From contig JAPNXP010000010.1 of NCBI GenBank assembly GCA_028753945.1, positions 2,793,042 through 2,857,041 on the forward strand: a DNA stretch of 64,000 nt, read 5' to 3'. This document shows positions 25,455-37,930 of this stretch, in pieces. Source of the DNA: Hexactinellida sp. DTS-2022 (lineage: Eukaryota; Porifera; Hexactinellida). The translations under genes were made by a program, and so were the position numbers. Position 1 is the first letter of the stretch. The number at the start of each line of letters is the position of its first letter. A model generated the notes under the pieces. The model was given only the letters and a program-made list of their open reading frames with translations, ran no database searches and was not told the origin of the DNA.

Positions 25455-28400
25455 AGCGAGATATAATCCGCAGATCTCCTTAAGTTCATTTGCTACTTTC
25501 AGCAAGGTTTGCTACCTTCTATAAGCTACAAACATTATTTCAGTAAGTCACTCTTTTTAGCACTTGTACTAGCTGTTATTGTTTATACTTGGCCATTTCT
25601 TGTAACTTTACTAGTTGGTCTACAAGCTAGATTTATTCCGCAGTTCTCCTTGAGTTCATTTGCTACTTTGAGATAGTTTTGCTACCTTCTATAAGCTACA
25701 AACGTTATTTATTTAGTCACTCTTTTTGGCACTTGTATTAGCAGTTATTGTTGTTACCTGGCCATTTCTGGGAACTTCACTAGTTTCTCTACAAGCGGGA
25801 TATATTCCGCAGTTCTCCTTGAGTTCATTTGCTACTTTGAGATAGTTTTGCTACCTTCTATAAGCTACAAACGTTATTTATTAATTCACTCTTTTTAGCA
25901 CTTGTATTAGCTGTTATTGTTGTTACTTGGCCATTTCTAGTAACTTTACTAGTTGGTCTACAAGCGAGATTTATTCCGCAGTTTTCCTTGAGTTCATTTG
26001 CTACTTTGAGATAGTTTTGCTACCTTCTATAAGCTACAAACGTTATTTATGAAGTCACTCTTTTTAGCACTTGTATTAGCTGTTATTGTTGTTACTTGGC
26101 CATTTCTAGTAACTTTACTAGTTGGTCTACAAGCGAGATTTATTCCGCAGTTTTCCTTGAGTTCATTTGCTACTTTGAGATAGTTTTGCTACCTTCTATA
26201 AGCTACAAACGTTATTTATTAAGTCACTCTTTTTATCACTTGTACTAGCTGTTATTGTTGTTATCTGGCCATTTCTTGTAACTTCACTAGTTGGTCTACA
26301 AGCGAGATTTATTCCGCAGTTTTCCTTGAGTTCATTTGCTACTTTAAGATAGTTTTGCTACCTTCTATAAGCTACAAACGTTATTTATTAAGTCACTCTT
26401 TTTAGCACTTGTATTAGCTGTTATTGTTGTTACTTGGCCATTTCTGGGAACTTCACTAGTTTGTCTACAAGCGAGATTTATTCCGCAGTTTTCCTTGAGT
26501 TCATTTGCTACTTTGAGATAGTTTTGCTACCTTCTATAAGCTACAAACGTTATTTATTAAGTCACTCTTTTTAGCACTTGTATTAGCTGTTATTGTTGTT
26601 ATCTGGCCATTTCTGGGAACTTCACTAGTTTGTCTACAAGCGAGATTTATTCCGCAGTTTTCCTTGAGTTCATTTGCTACTTTGAGATAGTTTACTACCT
26701 TCTATTAGCTACAAACGTTATTTATTAAGTCACTCTTTTTAGCACTTGTACTAGCTGTTATTGTTGTTACCTATCCATTTCTTGTAACTTTACTAGTTTG
26801 TCTACAAGCGAGATATACTCCGCAGTTCTCCTTGAGTTCATTTGCTACTTTGAGATAGTTTTGCTACCTTTTATATAAGCTACAAACATTATTTCAGTAA
26901 GTCACCATTTTAGCACTTGTACTATGTGTTATTGTTGTTATCTGGCCATTTCATTTAACTTTACTAGTTGGTCTACAGGCGAGATATATTCCGCAGTTCT
27001 CCTTTAGTTCATTTGCTACTTTCAGCAAGGTTTGCTACCTTCTATATTAGCAACCAACGTTATTTCATTTAGACACTCTTTTTACCACTTGTATTAGGTG
27101 TTATTGTTGTTACCTGGCCATTTATAGTAACTTCACTAGTTGGTCTAGAAGCGAGATATATTCCGCAGTTCTCCTTGAGTTCATTTGTTACTTTGAGATA
27201 AGTTTGCTACCTTTTATATAAGCTACAAACATTATTTCAGTAAGTCACTCTTTTTAGCACTTGTACTATGTGTTATTGTTGTTATCTGGCCATTTATAGT
27301 AACTTCACTAGTTGGTCTGCAAGCGAGATATATTCCGCAGTTCTCCCTGAGTTCATTTGTTACTTTGAGATAAGTTTGCTACCTTTTATATAAGCTACAA
27401 ACATTATTTCAGTAAGTCACTCTTTTTAGCACTTGTACTATGTGTTATTGTTGTTATCTGGCCATTTATAGTAACTTCACTAGTTGGTCTAGAAGCGAGA
27501 TATATTCCGCAGTTCTCCTTGAGTTCATTTGTTACTTTGAGATAAGTTTGCTACCTTTTATATAAGCTACAAACATTATTTCAGTAAGTCACTCTTTTTA
27601 GCACTTGTACTATGTGTTATTGTTGTTATCTGGCCATTTATAGTAACTTCACTAGTTGGTCTGCAAGCGAGATATATTCCGCAGTTCTCCCTGAGTTCAT
27701 TTGCTACTTTGAGATAGTTTTGCTACCTTCTATATAAGCTACAAACATTATTTCAGTAAGTCACTCTTTTTAGCATTAGTACTATCTGTTATTGTTGTTA
27801 CCTGGCCATTTCTTGTAACTTTACTAGTTGGTCTACAAGCTAGATTTATTCCGCAGTTCTCCTTGAGTTCATTTGCTACTTTGAGATAGTTTTGCTACCT
27901 TCTATAAGCTACAAACGTTATTTATTAAGTCACTCTTTTTGGCACTTGTATTAGCTGTTATTGTTGTTACCTGGCCATTTCTGGGAACTTCACTAGTTTC
28001 TCTACAAGCGAGATATATTCCGCAGTTCTCCTTGAGTTCATTTGCTACTTTGAGATAGTTTTGCTACCTTTTATATAAGCTACAAACATTATTTCAGTAA
28101 GTCACCATTTTAGCACTTGTACTATGTGTTATTGTTGTTATCTGGCCATTTCATGTAACTTTACTAGTTGGTCTACAGGCTAGATATATTCCGCAGTTCT
28201 CCTTTAGTTCATTTGCTACTTTCAGCAAGGTTTGCTACCTTCTATATTAGCATCCAACGTTATTTCATTTAGACACTCTTTTTACCACTTGTATTAGGTG
28301 TTATTGTTGTTACCTGGCCATTTCTAGTAACTTCACTAGTTTGTCTACTAGCGAGATATATTCCGCAGTTTATCCCTGAGTTCATTTGTTACTTTGAGAT

Positions 28401-28600
28401 AGTTTTGCTACCTTCTATAAGCTACAAACGTTATTTATTACGTCACTCTTTTTATCACTTGTACTAGCTGTTATTGTTCTTATCTGGCCATTTCTTGTAA
28501 CTTCACTAGTTGGTCTACAAGCCAGATTTATTCCGCAGTTTTCCTTGCGTTCATTTGCTACTTTGAGATAGTTTTGCTACCTTCTATAAGCTACAAACGT
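25455..28600 (+). repeat. Segmental duplication, right copy (~18.4 units)
   Basis: This is the partner of 18.8-22.1 kb. It matches at a shift of 6,655 bp to about 27,115 and then at 6,484 bp, so exactly one unit is missing at about 27,120. A local patch breaks the match: the left copy reads GGGAACTTTACTAGTTGG then GCGGATTATATTCC near 19.96-20.0 kb, while this copy reads GGGAACTTCACTAGTTTG then GCGAGATTTATTCC near 26.61-26.65 kb, with matching sequence on both sides. That looks like gene conversion or double exchange. At the end the TTATTACGTCAC unit is doubled (28,435 and 28,604, 169 bp apart). Confidence 0.78.
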
Positions 28601-30243
28601 TATTTATTACGTCACTCTTTTTATCACTTGTACTAGCTGTTATTGTTCTTATCTGGCCATTTCATGTAACTTTACTAGTTGGTCTACAGGCTAGATATAT
28701 TCCGCAGTTCTCCTTTAGTTCATTTGCTACTTTCAGCAAGGTTTGCTACCTTCTATATTAGCATCCAACGTTATTTCATTTAGACACTCTTTTTACCACT
28801 TGTATTAGGTGTTATTGTTGTTACCTGGCCATTTCTAGTAACTTCACTAGTTTGTCTACTAGCGAGATATATTCCGCAGTTTATCCCTGAGTTCATTTGT
28901 TACTTTGAGATAGTTTTGCTACCTTTTATATAAGCTACAAACATTATTTCAGTAAGTCACCTTTTTAGCACTTGTACTATGTGTTATTGTTGTTATCTGG
29001 CCATTTATAGTAACTTCACTAGTTGGTCTGCAAGCGAGATATATTCCGCAGTTCTCCCTGAGTTCATTTGTTACTTTGAGATAAGTTTGCTACCTTTTAT
29101 ATAAGCTACAAACATTATTTCAGTAAGTCACTCTTTTTAGCATTAGTACTATCTGTTATTGTTGTTACCAGGCCATTTCTTGTAACTTTACTAGTTGGTC
29201 TACAAGCTAGATTTATTCCGCAGTTCTCCTTGAGTTCATTTGCTACTTTGAGATAGTTTTGCTACCTTCTATAAGCTACAAACGTTATTTATTAAGTCAC
29301 TCTTTTTGGCACTTGTATTAGCTGTTATTGTTGTTACCTGGCCATTTCTTATCACTTCACTAGTTTCTCTACAAGCGAGATATATTCCGCAGTTCTCCTT
29401 GAGTTCATTTGTTACTTTGAGATAGTTTTGCTACCTTTTATATAAGCTACAAACATTATTTCAGTAAGTCACCTTTTTAGCACTTGTACTATGTGTTATT
29501 GTTGTTATCTGGCCATTTATAGTAACTTCACTAGTTGGTCTACAAGCGAGATATATTCCGCAGTTCTCCCTGAGTTCATTTGTTACTTTGAGATAAGTTT
29601 TGCTACCTTTTATATAAGCTACAAACATTATTTCAGTAAGTCACCTTTTTAGCACTTGTACTATGTGTTATTGTTGTTATCTGGCCATTTATAGTAACTT
29701 CACTAGTTGGTCTACAAGCGAGATATATTCCGCAGTTTTCCCTGAGTTCATTTGTTACTTTGAGATAAGTTTGCTACATTTTATATAAGCTACAAACATT
29801 ATTTCAGTAAGTCACTCTTTTTAGCACTTGTACTATGTGTTATTGTTGTTATCTGGCCATTTATAGTAACTTCACTAGTTGGTCTACAAGCGAGATATAT
29901 TCCGCAGTTCTCCCTGAGTTCATTTGTTACTTTGAGATAAGTTTGCTACCTTTTATATAAGCTACAAACATTATTTCAGTAAGTCACTCTTTTTAGCATT
30001 AGTACTATCTGTTATTGTTGTTACCAGGCCATTTCTTGTAACTTTACTACTTGGTCTACAAGCGAGATATATTCCGCAGTTCTCCCTGAGTTCATTTGCT
30101 ACTTTGAGATAGTTTTGCTACCTTCTATATAAGTTACAAACATTATTTCAGTAAGTCACTCTTTTTTTGCATTGGTACTATCTGTTATTGTTGTTACCTG
30201 GCCATTTCTTATCACTTTACTAGTTTATCTACAAGCGAGATAT
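28600..30243 (+). repeat. Lead-in segment to the 30-49 kb block family
   Basis: After a second type C unit (28,777; it repeats the one at 28,266), the order of variants here matches the terminal parts of the following blocks. The extra-T phrase GATAAGTTTTGCTACC at 29,598 recurs at 34,210, 37,285 and 40,363 (shifts 4,612, 3,075, 3,078). The TTTGCTACATTTTATATAAG unit and the TTTTTTTGCATTGG unit follow in the same order each time. This segment is therefore the tail of a block whose start has been lost or replaced. Confidence 0.75.
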
Positions 30244-33200
30244 AATCCGCAGATCTCCTTGAGTTCATTTGCTACTTTCAGCAAGGTTTGCTACCTTCTA
30301 TAAGCTACAAACGTTATTCATTAAGTCACTCTTTTTAGCAATTGTACTAGCTGTTATTGTTTATACTTGGCCATTTCTTGTAACTTTACTAGTTGGTCTA
30401 CAAGCGAGATTTATTCCGCAGTTCTCCTTGAGTTCATTTGCTACTTTGAGATAGTTTTGCTACCTTCTATAAGCTACAAACGTTATTTATTAATTCACTC
30501 TTTTTAGCACTTGTATTAGCTGTTATTGTTGTTACTTGGCCATTTCTAGTAACTTTACTAGTTGGTCTACAAGCGAGATTTATTCCGCAGTTTTCCTTGA
30601 GTTCATTTGCTACTTTGAGATAGTTTTGCTACCTTCTATTAGCTACAAACGTTATTTATTAAGTCACTCTTTTTAGCACTTGTATTAGCTGTTATTGTTG
30701 TTATTTGGCCATTTCTAGTAACTTTACTAGTTGGTCTACAAGCGAGATTTATTCCGCAGTTTTCCTTGAGTTCATTTGCTACTTTGAGATAGTTTTGCTA
30801 CCTTCTATAAGCTACAAACGTTATTTATTAAGTCACTCTTTTTAGCACTTGTATTAGCTGTTATTGTTGTTACTTGGCCATTTCTAGTAACTTTACTAGT
30901 TGGTCTACAAGCGGATTATATTCAGCAGTTCTCCTTGAGTTCATTTGCTACTTTCAGCAAGGTTTGCTACCTTTTATATAAGCTACAAACATTATTTCAG
31001 TAAGTCACTCTTTTTAGCACTTGTACTAGCTGTTATTGTTGTTACCAGGCCATTTCTTGTAACTTTACTACTAGGTCTACAAGCGAGATATATTCCGCAG
31101 TTCTCCTTGAGTTTATTTGCTACTTTGAGATAGTTTTGCTACCTTTTATATAAGCTACAAACATTATTTCAGTAAGTCACCATTTTAGCACTTGTATTAG
31201 CTGTTATTGTTGTTACCTGGCCATTTCTGGGAACTTCACTAGTTTCTCTACAAGCGAGATATATTCCGCAGTTCTCCTTGAGTTCATTTGCTACTTTGAG
31301 ATAGTTTTGCTACCTTCTATAAGCTACAAACGTTATTTATTAAGTATCTCTTTTTGGCACTTGTATTAGCTGTTATTGTTGTTACCTGGCCTTTTCTGGG
31401 AACTTCACTAGTTTCTCTACAAGCGAGATATATTCCGCAGTTCTCCTTGAGTTTATTTGCTACTTTGAGATAGTTTTGCTACCTTTTATATAAGCTACAA
31501 ACATTATTTCAGTAATTCACCATTTTAGCACTTGTACTATGTGTTATTGTTGTTATCTGGCCATTTCATGTAACTTTACTAGTTGGTCTACAGGCGAGAT
31601 ATATTCCGCAGTTCTTCTTTAGTTCATTTGCTACTTTCAGCAAGGTTTGCTACCTTCTATATTAGCATCCAACGTTATTTCATTTAGACACTCTTTTTAC
31701 CACTTGTATTAGGTGTTATTGTTGTTACCTGGCCATTTCTAGTAACTTCACTAGTTTGTCTACTAGCGAGATATATTCCGCAGTTCTCCTTGAGTTCATT
31801 TGTTACTTTGAGATAGTTTTGCTACCTTTTATATAAGCTACAAACATTATTTCAGTAAGTCACCTTTTTAGCACTTGTACTATGTGTTATTGTTGTTATC
31901 TGGCCATTTATAGTAACTTCACTAGTTGGTCTAGAAGCGAGATATATTCCGCAGTTCTCCTTGAGTTCATTTGTTACTTTGAGATAAGTTTGCTACCTTT
32001 TATATAAGCTACAAACATTATTTCAGTAAGTCACTCTTTTTAGCACTTGTACTATGTGTTATTGTTGTTATCTGGCCATTTATAGTAACTTCACTAGTTG
32101 GTCTGCAAGCGAGATATATTCCGCAGTTCTCCCTGAGTTCATTTGTTACTTTGAGATAAGTTTGCTACCTTTTATATAAGCTACAAACATTATTTCAGTA
32201 AGTCACTCTTTTTAGCATTAGTACTATCTGTTATTGTTGTTATCTGGCCATTTCTTGTAATTTTACTACTTGGTCTACAAGCGAGATATATTCCGCAGTT
32301 CTCCCTGAGTTCATTTGCTACTTTGAGATAGTTTTGCTACCTTCTATATAAGCTACAAACATTATTTCAGTAAGTCACTCTTTTTAGCATTAGTACTATC
32401 TGTTATTGTTGTTACCTGGCCATTTCTTGTAACTTTACTAGTTGGTCTACAAGCTAGATTTATTCCGCAGTTCTCCTTGAGTTCATTTGCTACTTTCAGC
32501 AAGGTTTGCTACCTTCTATAAGCTACAAACGTTATTTATTAAGTCACTCTTTTTGGCACTTGTATTAGCTGTTATTGTTGTTACCTGGCCATTTCTGGGA
32601 ACTTCACTAGTTTCTCTACAAGCGAGATATATTCCGCAGTTCTCCTTGAGTTCATTTGCTACTTTGAGATAGTTTTGCTACCTTTTATATAAGCTACAAA
32701 CATTATTTCAGTAAGTCACCATTTTAGCACTTGTACAATGTGTTATTGTTGTTATCTGGCCATTTATAGTAACTTCACTAGTTGGTCTGCAAGCGAGATA
32801 TATTCCGCAGTTCTCCCTGAGTTCATTTGTTACTTTGAGATAAGTTTGCTACCTTTTATATAAGCTACAAACATTATTTCAGTAAGTCACTCTTTTTAGC
32901 ATTAGTACTATCTGTTATTGTTGTTATCTGGCCATTTCTTGTAACTTTACTACTTGGTCTACAAGCGAGATATATTCCGCAGTTCTCCCTGAGTTCATTT
33001 GCTACTTTGAGATAGTTTTGCTACCTTCTATATAAGCTACAAACATTATTTCAGTAAGTCACTCTTTTTAGCATTAGTACTATCTGTTATTGTTGTTACC
33101 AGGCCATTTCTTGTAACTTTACTAGTTGGTCTACAAGCTAGATTTATTCCGCAGTTCTCCTTGAGTTCATTTGCTACTTTGAGATAGTTTTGCTACCTTC

Positions 33201-34855
33201 TATAAGCTACAAACGTTATTTATTAAGTCACTCTTTTTGGCACTTGTATTAGCTGTTATTGTTGTTACCTGGCCATTTCTTATCACTTCACTAGTTTCTC
33301 TACAAGCGAGATATATTCCGCAGTTCTCCTTGAGTTCATTTGCTACTTTGAGATAGTTTTGCTACCTTCTATAAGCTACAAACGTTATTTATTAAGTCAC
33401 TCTTTTTGGCACTTGTATTAGCTGTTATTGTTGTTACCTGGCCATTTCTGGGAACTTCACTAGTTTCTCTACAAGCGAGATATATTCCGCAGTTCTCCTT
33501 GAGTTCATTTGCTACTTTGAGATAGTTTTGCTACCTTTTATATAAGCTACAAACATTATTTCAGTAAGTCACCATTTTAGCACTTGTACTATGTGTTATT
33601 GTTGTTATCTGGCCATTTATAGTAACTTCACTAGTTGGTCTGCAAGCGAGATATATTCCGCAGTTCTCCCTGAGTTCATTTGTTACTTTGAGATAAGTTT
33701 GCTACCTTTTATATAAGCTACAAACATTATTTCAGTAAGTCACTCTTTTTAGCATTAGTACTATCTGTTATTGTTGTTACCAGGCCATTTCTTGTAACTT
33801 TACTAGTTGGTCTACAAGCTAGATTTATTCCGCAGTTCTCCTTGAGTTCATTTGCTACTTTGAGATAGTTTTGCTACCTTCTATAAGCTACAAACGTTAT
33901 TTATTAAGTCACTCTTTTTGGCACTTGTATTAGCTGTTATTGTTGTTACCTGGCCATTTCTTATCACTTCACTAGTTTCTCTACAAGCGAGATATATTCC
34001 GCAGTTCTCCTTGAGTTCATTTGTTACTTTGAGATAGTTTTGCTACCTTTTATATAAGCTACAAACATTATTTCAGTAAGTCACCTTTTTAGCACTTGTA
34101 CTATGTGTTATTGTTGTTATCTGGCCATTTATAGTAACTTCACTAGTTGGTCTACAAGCGAGATATATTCCGCAGTTCTCCCTGAGTTCATTTGTTACTT
34201 TGAGATAAGTTTTGCTACCTTTTATATAAGCTACAAACATTATTTCAGTAAGTCACCTTTTTAGCACTTGTACTATGTGTTATTGTTGTTATCTGGCCAT
34301 TTATAGTAACTTCACTAGTTGGTCTACAAGCGAGATATATTCCGCAGTTTTCCCTGAGTTCATTTGTTACTTTGAGATAAGTTTGCTACATTTTATATAA
34401 GCTACAAACATTATTTCAGTAAGTCACTCTTTTTAGCACTTGTACTATGTGTTATTGTTGTTATCTGGCCATTTATAGTAACTTCACTAGTTGGTCTACA
34501 AGCGAGATATATTCCGCAGTTCTCCCTGAGTTCATTTGTTACTTTGAGATAAGTTTGCTACCTTTTATATAAGCTACAAACATTATTTCAGTAAGTCACT
34601 CTTTTTAGCATTAGTACTATCTGTTATTGTTGTTACCAGGCCATTTCTTGTAACTTTACTACTTGGTCTACAAGCGAGATATATTCCGCAGTTCTCCCTG
34701 AGTTCATTTGCTACTTTGAGATAGTTTTGCTACCTTCTATATAAGCTACAAACATTATTTCAGTAAGTCACTCTTTTTTTGCATTGGTACTATCTGTTAT
34801 TGTTGTTACCTGGCCATTTCTTATCACTTTACTAGTTTATCTACAAGCGAGATAT
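30244..34855 (+). repeat. Higher-order block 1 (27 units, 4,612 bp)
   Basis: The block runs from one type D start to the next. Marks by offset: type D at 0; a TTCAGCAGTT unit about 0.66 kb in; type C mark at 31,681; a TTTCAGCAAGG unit at about 32.46 kb; ACAATGTG at about 32.73 kb; extra-T GATAAGTTTTGC at 34,210; TTTTTTTGCATTGG just before the end. It holds an internal repeat of about four units: the ACCAGGCC, GCTAGATTT, CTTATCACTTCAC series at 33.09-33.29 kb recurs at 33.78-33.98 kb. GGCCTTTTCTGGG (31.39 kb) is private. Type C here is followed by ACCTGGCC, unlike blocks 2-4. Confidence 0.85.
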
Positions 34856-37800
34856 AATCCGCAGATCTCCTTGAGTTCATTTGCTACTTTCAGCAAGGTT
34901 TGCTACCTTCTATAAGCTACAAACGTTATTCATTAAGTCACTCTTTTTAGCAATTGTACTAGCTGTTATTGTTTATACTTGGCCATTTCTTGTAACTTTA
35001 CTAGTTGGTCTACAAGCGAGATTTATTCCGCAGTTCTCCTTGAGTTCATTTGCTACTTTGAGATAGTTTTGCTACCTTCTATAAGCTACAAACGTTATTT
35101 ATTAATTCACTCTTTTTAGCACTTGTATTAGCTGTTATTGTTGTTACTTGGCCATTTCTAGTAACTTTACTAGTTGGTCTACAAGCGAGATTTATTCCGC
35201 AGTTTTCCTTGAGTTCATTTGCTACTTTGAGATAGTTTTGCTACCTTCTATTAGCTACAAACGTTATTTATTAAGTCACTCTTTTTAGCACTTGTATTAG
35301 CTGTTATTGTTGTTATTTGGCCATTTCTAGTAACTTTACTAGTTGGTCTACAAGCGAGATTTATTCCGCAGTTTTCCTTGAGTTCATTTGCTACTTTGAG
35401 ATAGTTTTGCTACCTTCTATAAGCTACAAACGTTATTTATTAAGTCACTCTTTTTAGCACTTGTATTAGCTGTTATTGTTGTTACTTGGCCATTTCTAGT
35501 AACTTTACTAGTTGGTCTACAAGCGGATTATATTCAGCAGTTCTCCTTGAGTTCATTTGCTACTTTCAGCAAGGTTTGCTACCTTTTATATAAGCTACAA
35601 ACATTATTTCAGTAAGTCACTCTTTTTAGCACTTGTACTAGCTGTTATTGTTGTTACCAGGCCATTTCTTGTAACTTTACTACTAGGTCTACAAGCGAGA
35701 TATATTCCGCAGTTCTCCTTGAGTTTATTTGCTACTTTGAGATAGTTTTGCTACCTTTTATATAAGCTACAAACATTATTTCAGTAAGTCACCATTTTAG
35801 CACTTGTATTAGCTGTTATTGTTGTTACCTGGCCATTTCTGGGAACTTCACTAGTTTCTCTACAAGCGAGATATATTCCGCAGTTCTCCTTGAGTTCATT
35901 TGCTACTTTGAGATAGTTTTGCTACCTTCTATAAGCTACAAACGTTATTTATTAAGTATCTCTTTTTGGCACTTGTATTAGCTGTTATTGTTGTTACCTG
36001 GCCATTTCTGGGAACTTCACTAGTTTCTCTACAAGCGAGATATATTCCGCAGTTCTCCTTGAGTTTATTTGCTACTTTGAGATAGTTTTGCTACCTTTTA
36101 TATAAGCTACAAACATTATTTCAGTAATTCACCATTTTAGCACTTGTACTATGTGTTATTGTTGTTATCTGGCCATTTCATGTAACTTTACTAGTTGGTC
36201 TACAGGCGAGATATATTCCGCAGTTCTTCTTTAGTTCATTTGCTACTTTCAGCAAGGTTTGCTACCTTCTATATTAGCATCCAACGTTATTTCATTTAGA
36301 CACTCTTTTTATATCTTGTATTAGGTGTTATTGTTGTTACCAAGCCATTTCTAGTAACTTCACTAGTTTGTCTACTAGCGAGATATATTCCGCAGTTCTC
36401 CTTGAGTTCATTTGTTACTTTGAGATAGTTTTGCTACCTTTTATATAAGCTACAAACATTATTTCAGTAAGTCACCTTTTTAGCACTTGTACTATGTGTT
36501 ATTGTTGTTATCTGGCCATTTATAGTAACTTCACTAGTTGGTCTAGAAGCGAGATATATTCCGCAGTTCTCCTTGAGTTCATTTGTTACTTTGAGATAAG
36601 TTTGCTACCTTTTATATAAGCTACAAACATTATTTCAGTAAGTCACTCTTTTTAGCACTTGTACTATGTGTTATTGTTGTTATCTGGCCATTTATAGTAA
36701 CTTTACTAGTTGGTCTGCAAGCGAGATATATTCCGCAGTTCTCCCTGAGTTCATTTGTTACTTTGAGATAAGTTTGCTACCTTTTATATAAGCTACAAAC
36801 ATTATTTCAGTAAGTCACTCTTTTTAGCATTAGTACTATCTGTTATTGTTGTTACCAGGCCATTTCTTGTAACTTTACTAGTTGGTCTACAAGCTAGATT
36901 TATTCCGCAGTTCTCCTTGAGTTCATTTGCTACTTTGAGATAGTTTTGCTACCTTCTATAAGCTACAAACGTTATTTATTAAGTCACTCTTTTTGGCACT
37001 TGTATTAGCTGTTATTGTTGTTACCTGGCCATTTCTTATCACTTCACTAGTTTCTCTACAAGCGAGATATATTCCGCAGTTCTCCTTGAGTTCATTTGTT
37101 ACTTTGAGATAGTTTTGCTACCTTTTATATAAGCTACAAACATTATTTCAGTAAGTCACCTTTTTAGCACTTGTACTATGTGTTATTGTTGTTATCTGGC
37201 CATTTATAGTAACTTCACTAGTTGGTCTACAAGCGAGATATATTCCGCAGTTCTCCCTGAGTTCATTTGTTACTTTGAGATAAGTTTTGCTACCTTTTAT
37301 ATAAGCTACAAACATTATTTCAGTAAGTCACCTTTTTAGCACTTGTACTATGTGTTATTGTTGTTATCTGGCCATTTATAGTAACTTCACTAGTTGGTCT
37401 ACAAGCGAGATATATTCCGCAGTTTTCCCTGAGTTCATTTGTTACTTTGAGATAAGTTTGCTACATTTTATATAAGCTACAAACATTATTTCAGTAAGTC
37501 ACTCTTTTTAGCACTTGTACTATGTGTTATTGTTGTTATCTGGCCATTTATAGTAACTTCACTAGTTGGTCTACAAGCGAGATATATTCCGCAGTTCTCC
37601 CTGAGTTCATTTGTTACTTTGAGATAAGTTTGCTACCTTTTATATAAGCTACAAACATTATTTCAGTAAGTCACTCTTTTTAGCATTAGTACTATCTGTT
37701 ATTGTTGTTACCAGGCCATTTCTTGTAACTTTACTACTTGGTCTACAAGCGAGATATATTCCGCAGTTCTCCCTGAGTTCATTTGCTACTTTGAGATAGT

Positions 37801-37930
37801 TTTGCTACCTTCTATATAAGTTACAAACATTATTTCAGTAAGTCACTCTTTTTTTGCATTGGTACTATCTGTTATTGTTGTTACCTGGCCATTTCTTATC
37901 ACTTTACTAGTTTATCTACAAGCGAGATAT
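34856..37930 (+). repeat. Higher-order block 2 (18 units, 3,075 bp)
   Basis: It copies the first part of block 1 at 4,612 bp shift (for example type C at 36,293 and the TTCAGCAGTT unit at 35.53 kb), then jumps near 36.84 kb straight to the ACCAGGCC, GCTAGATTT, CTTATCACTTCAC terminal series. It lacks nine units present in block 1, including the TTTCAGCAAGG unit and the ACAATGTG unit. ACCAAGCC follows type C (about 36.34 kb). TTTTTATATCTTGTATTAGG, where the others read TTTTTACCACTTG, is private. Confidence 0.85.

Noticed and set aside
31640-31720. Type C unit as an inserted mobile element
   Set aside because: It aligns to the satellite unit over its whole length, keeps the phase and has no terminal repeats or target duplication.
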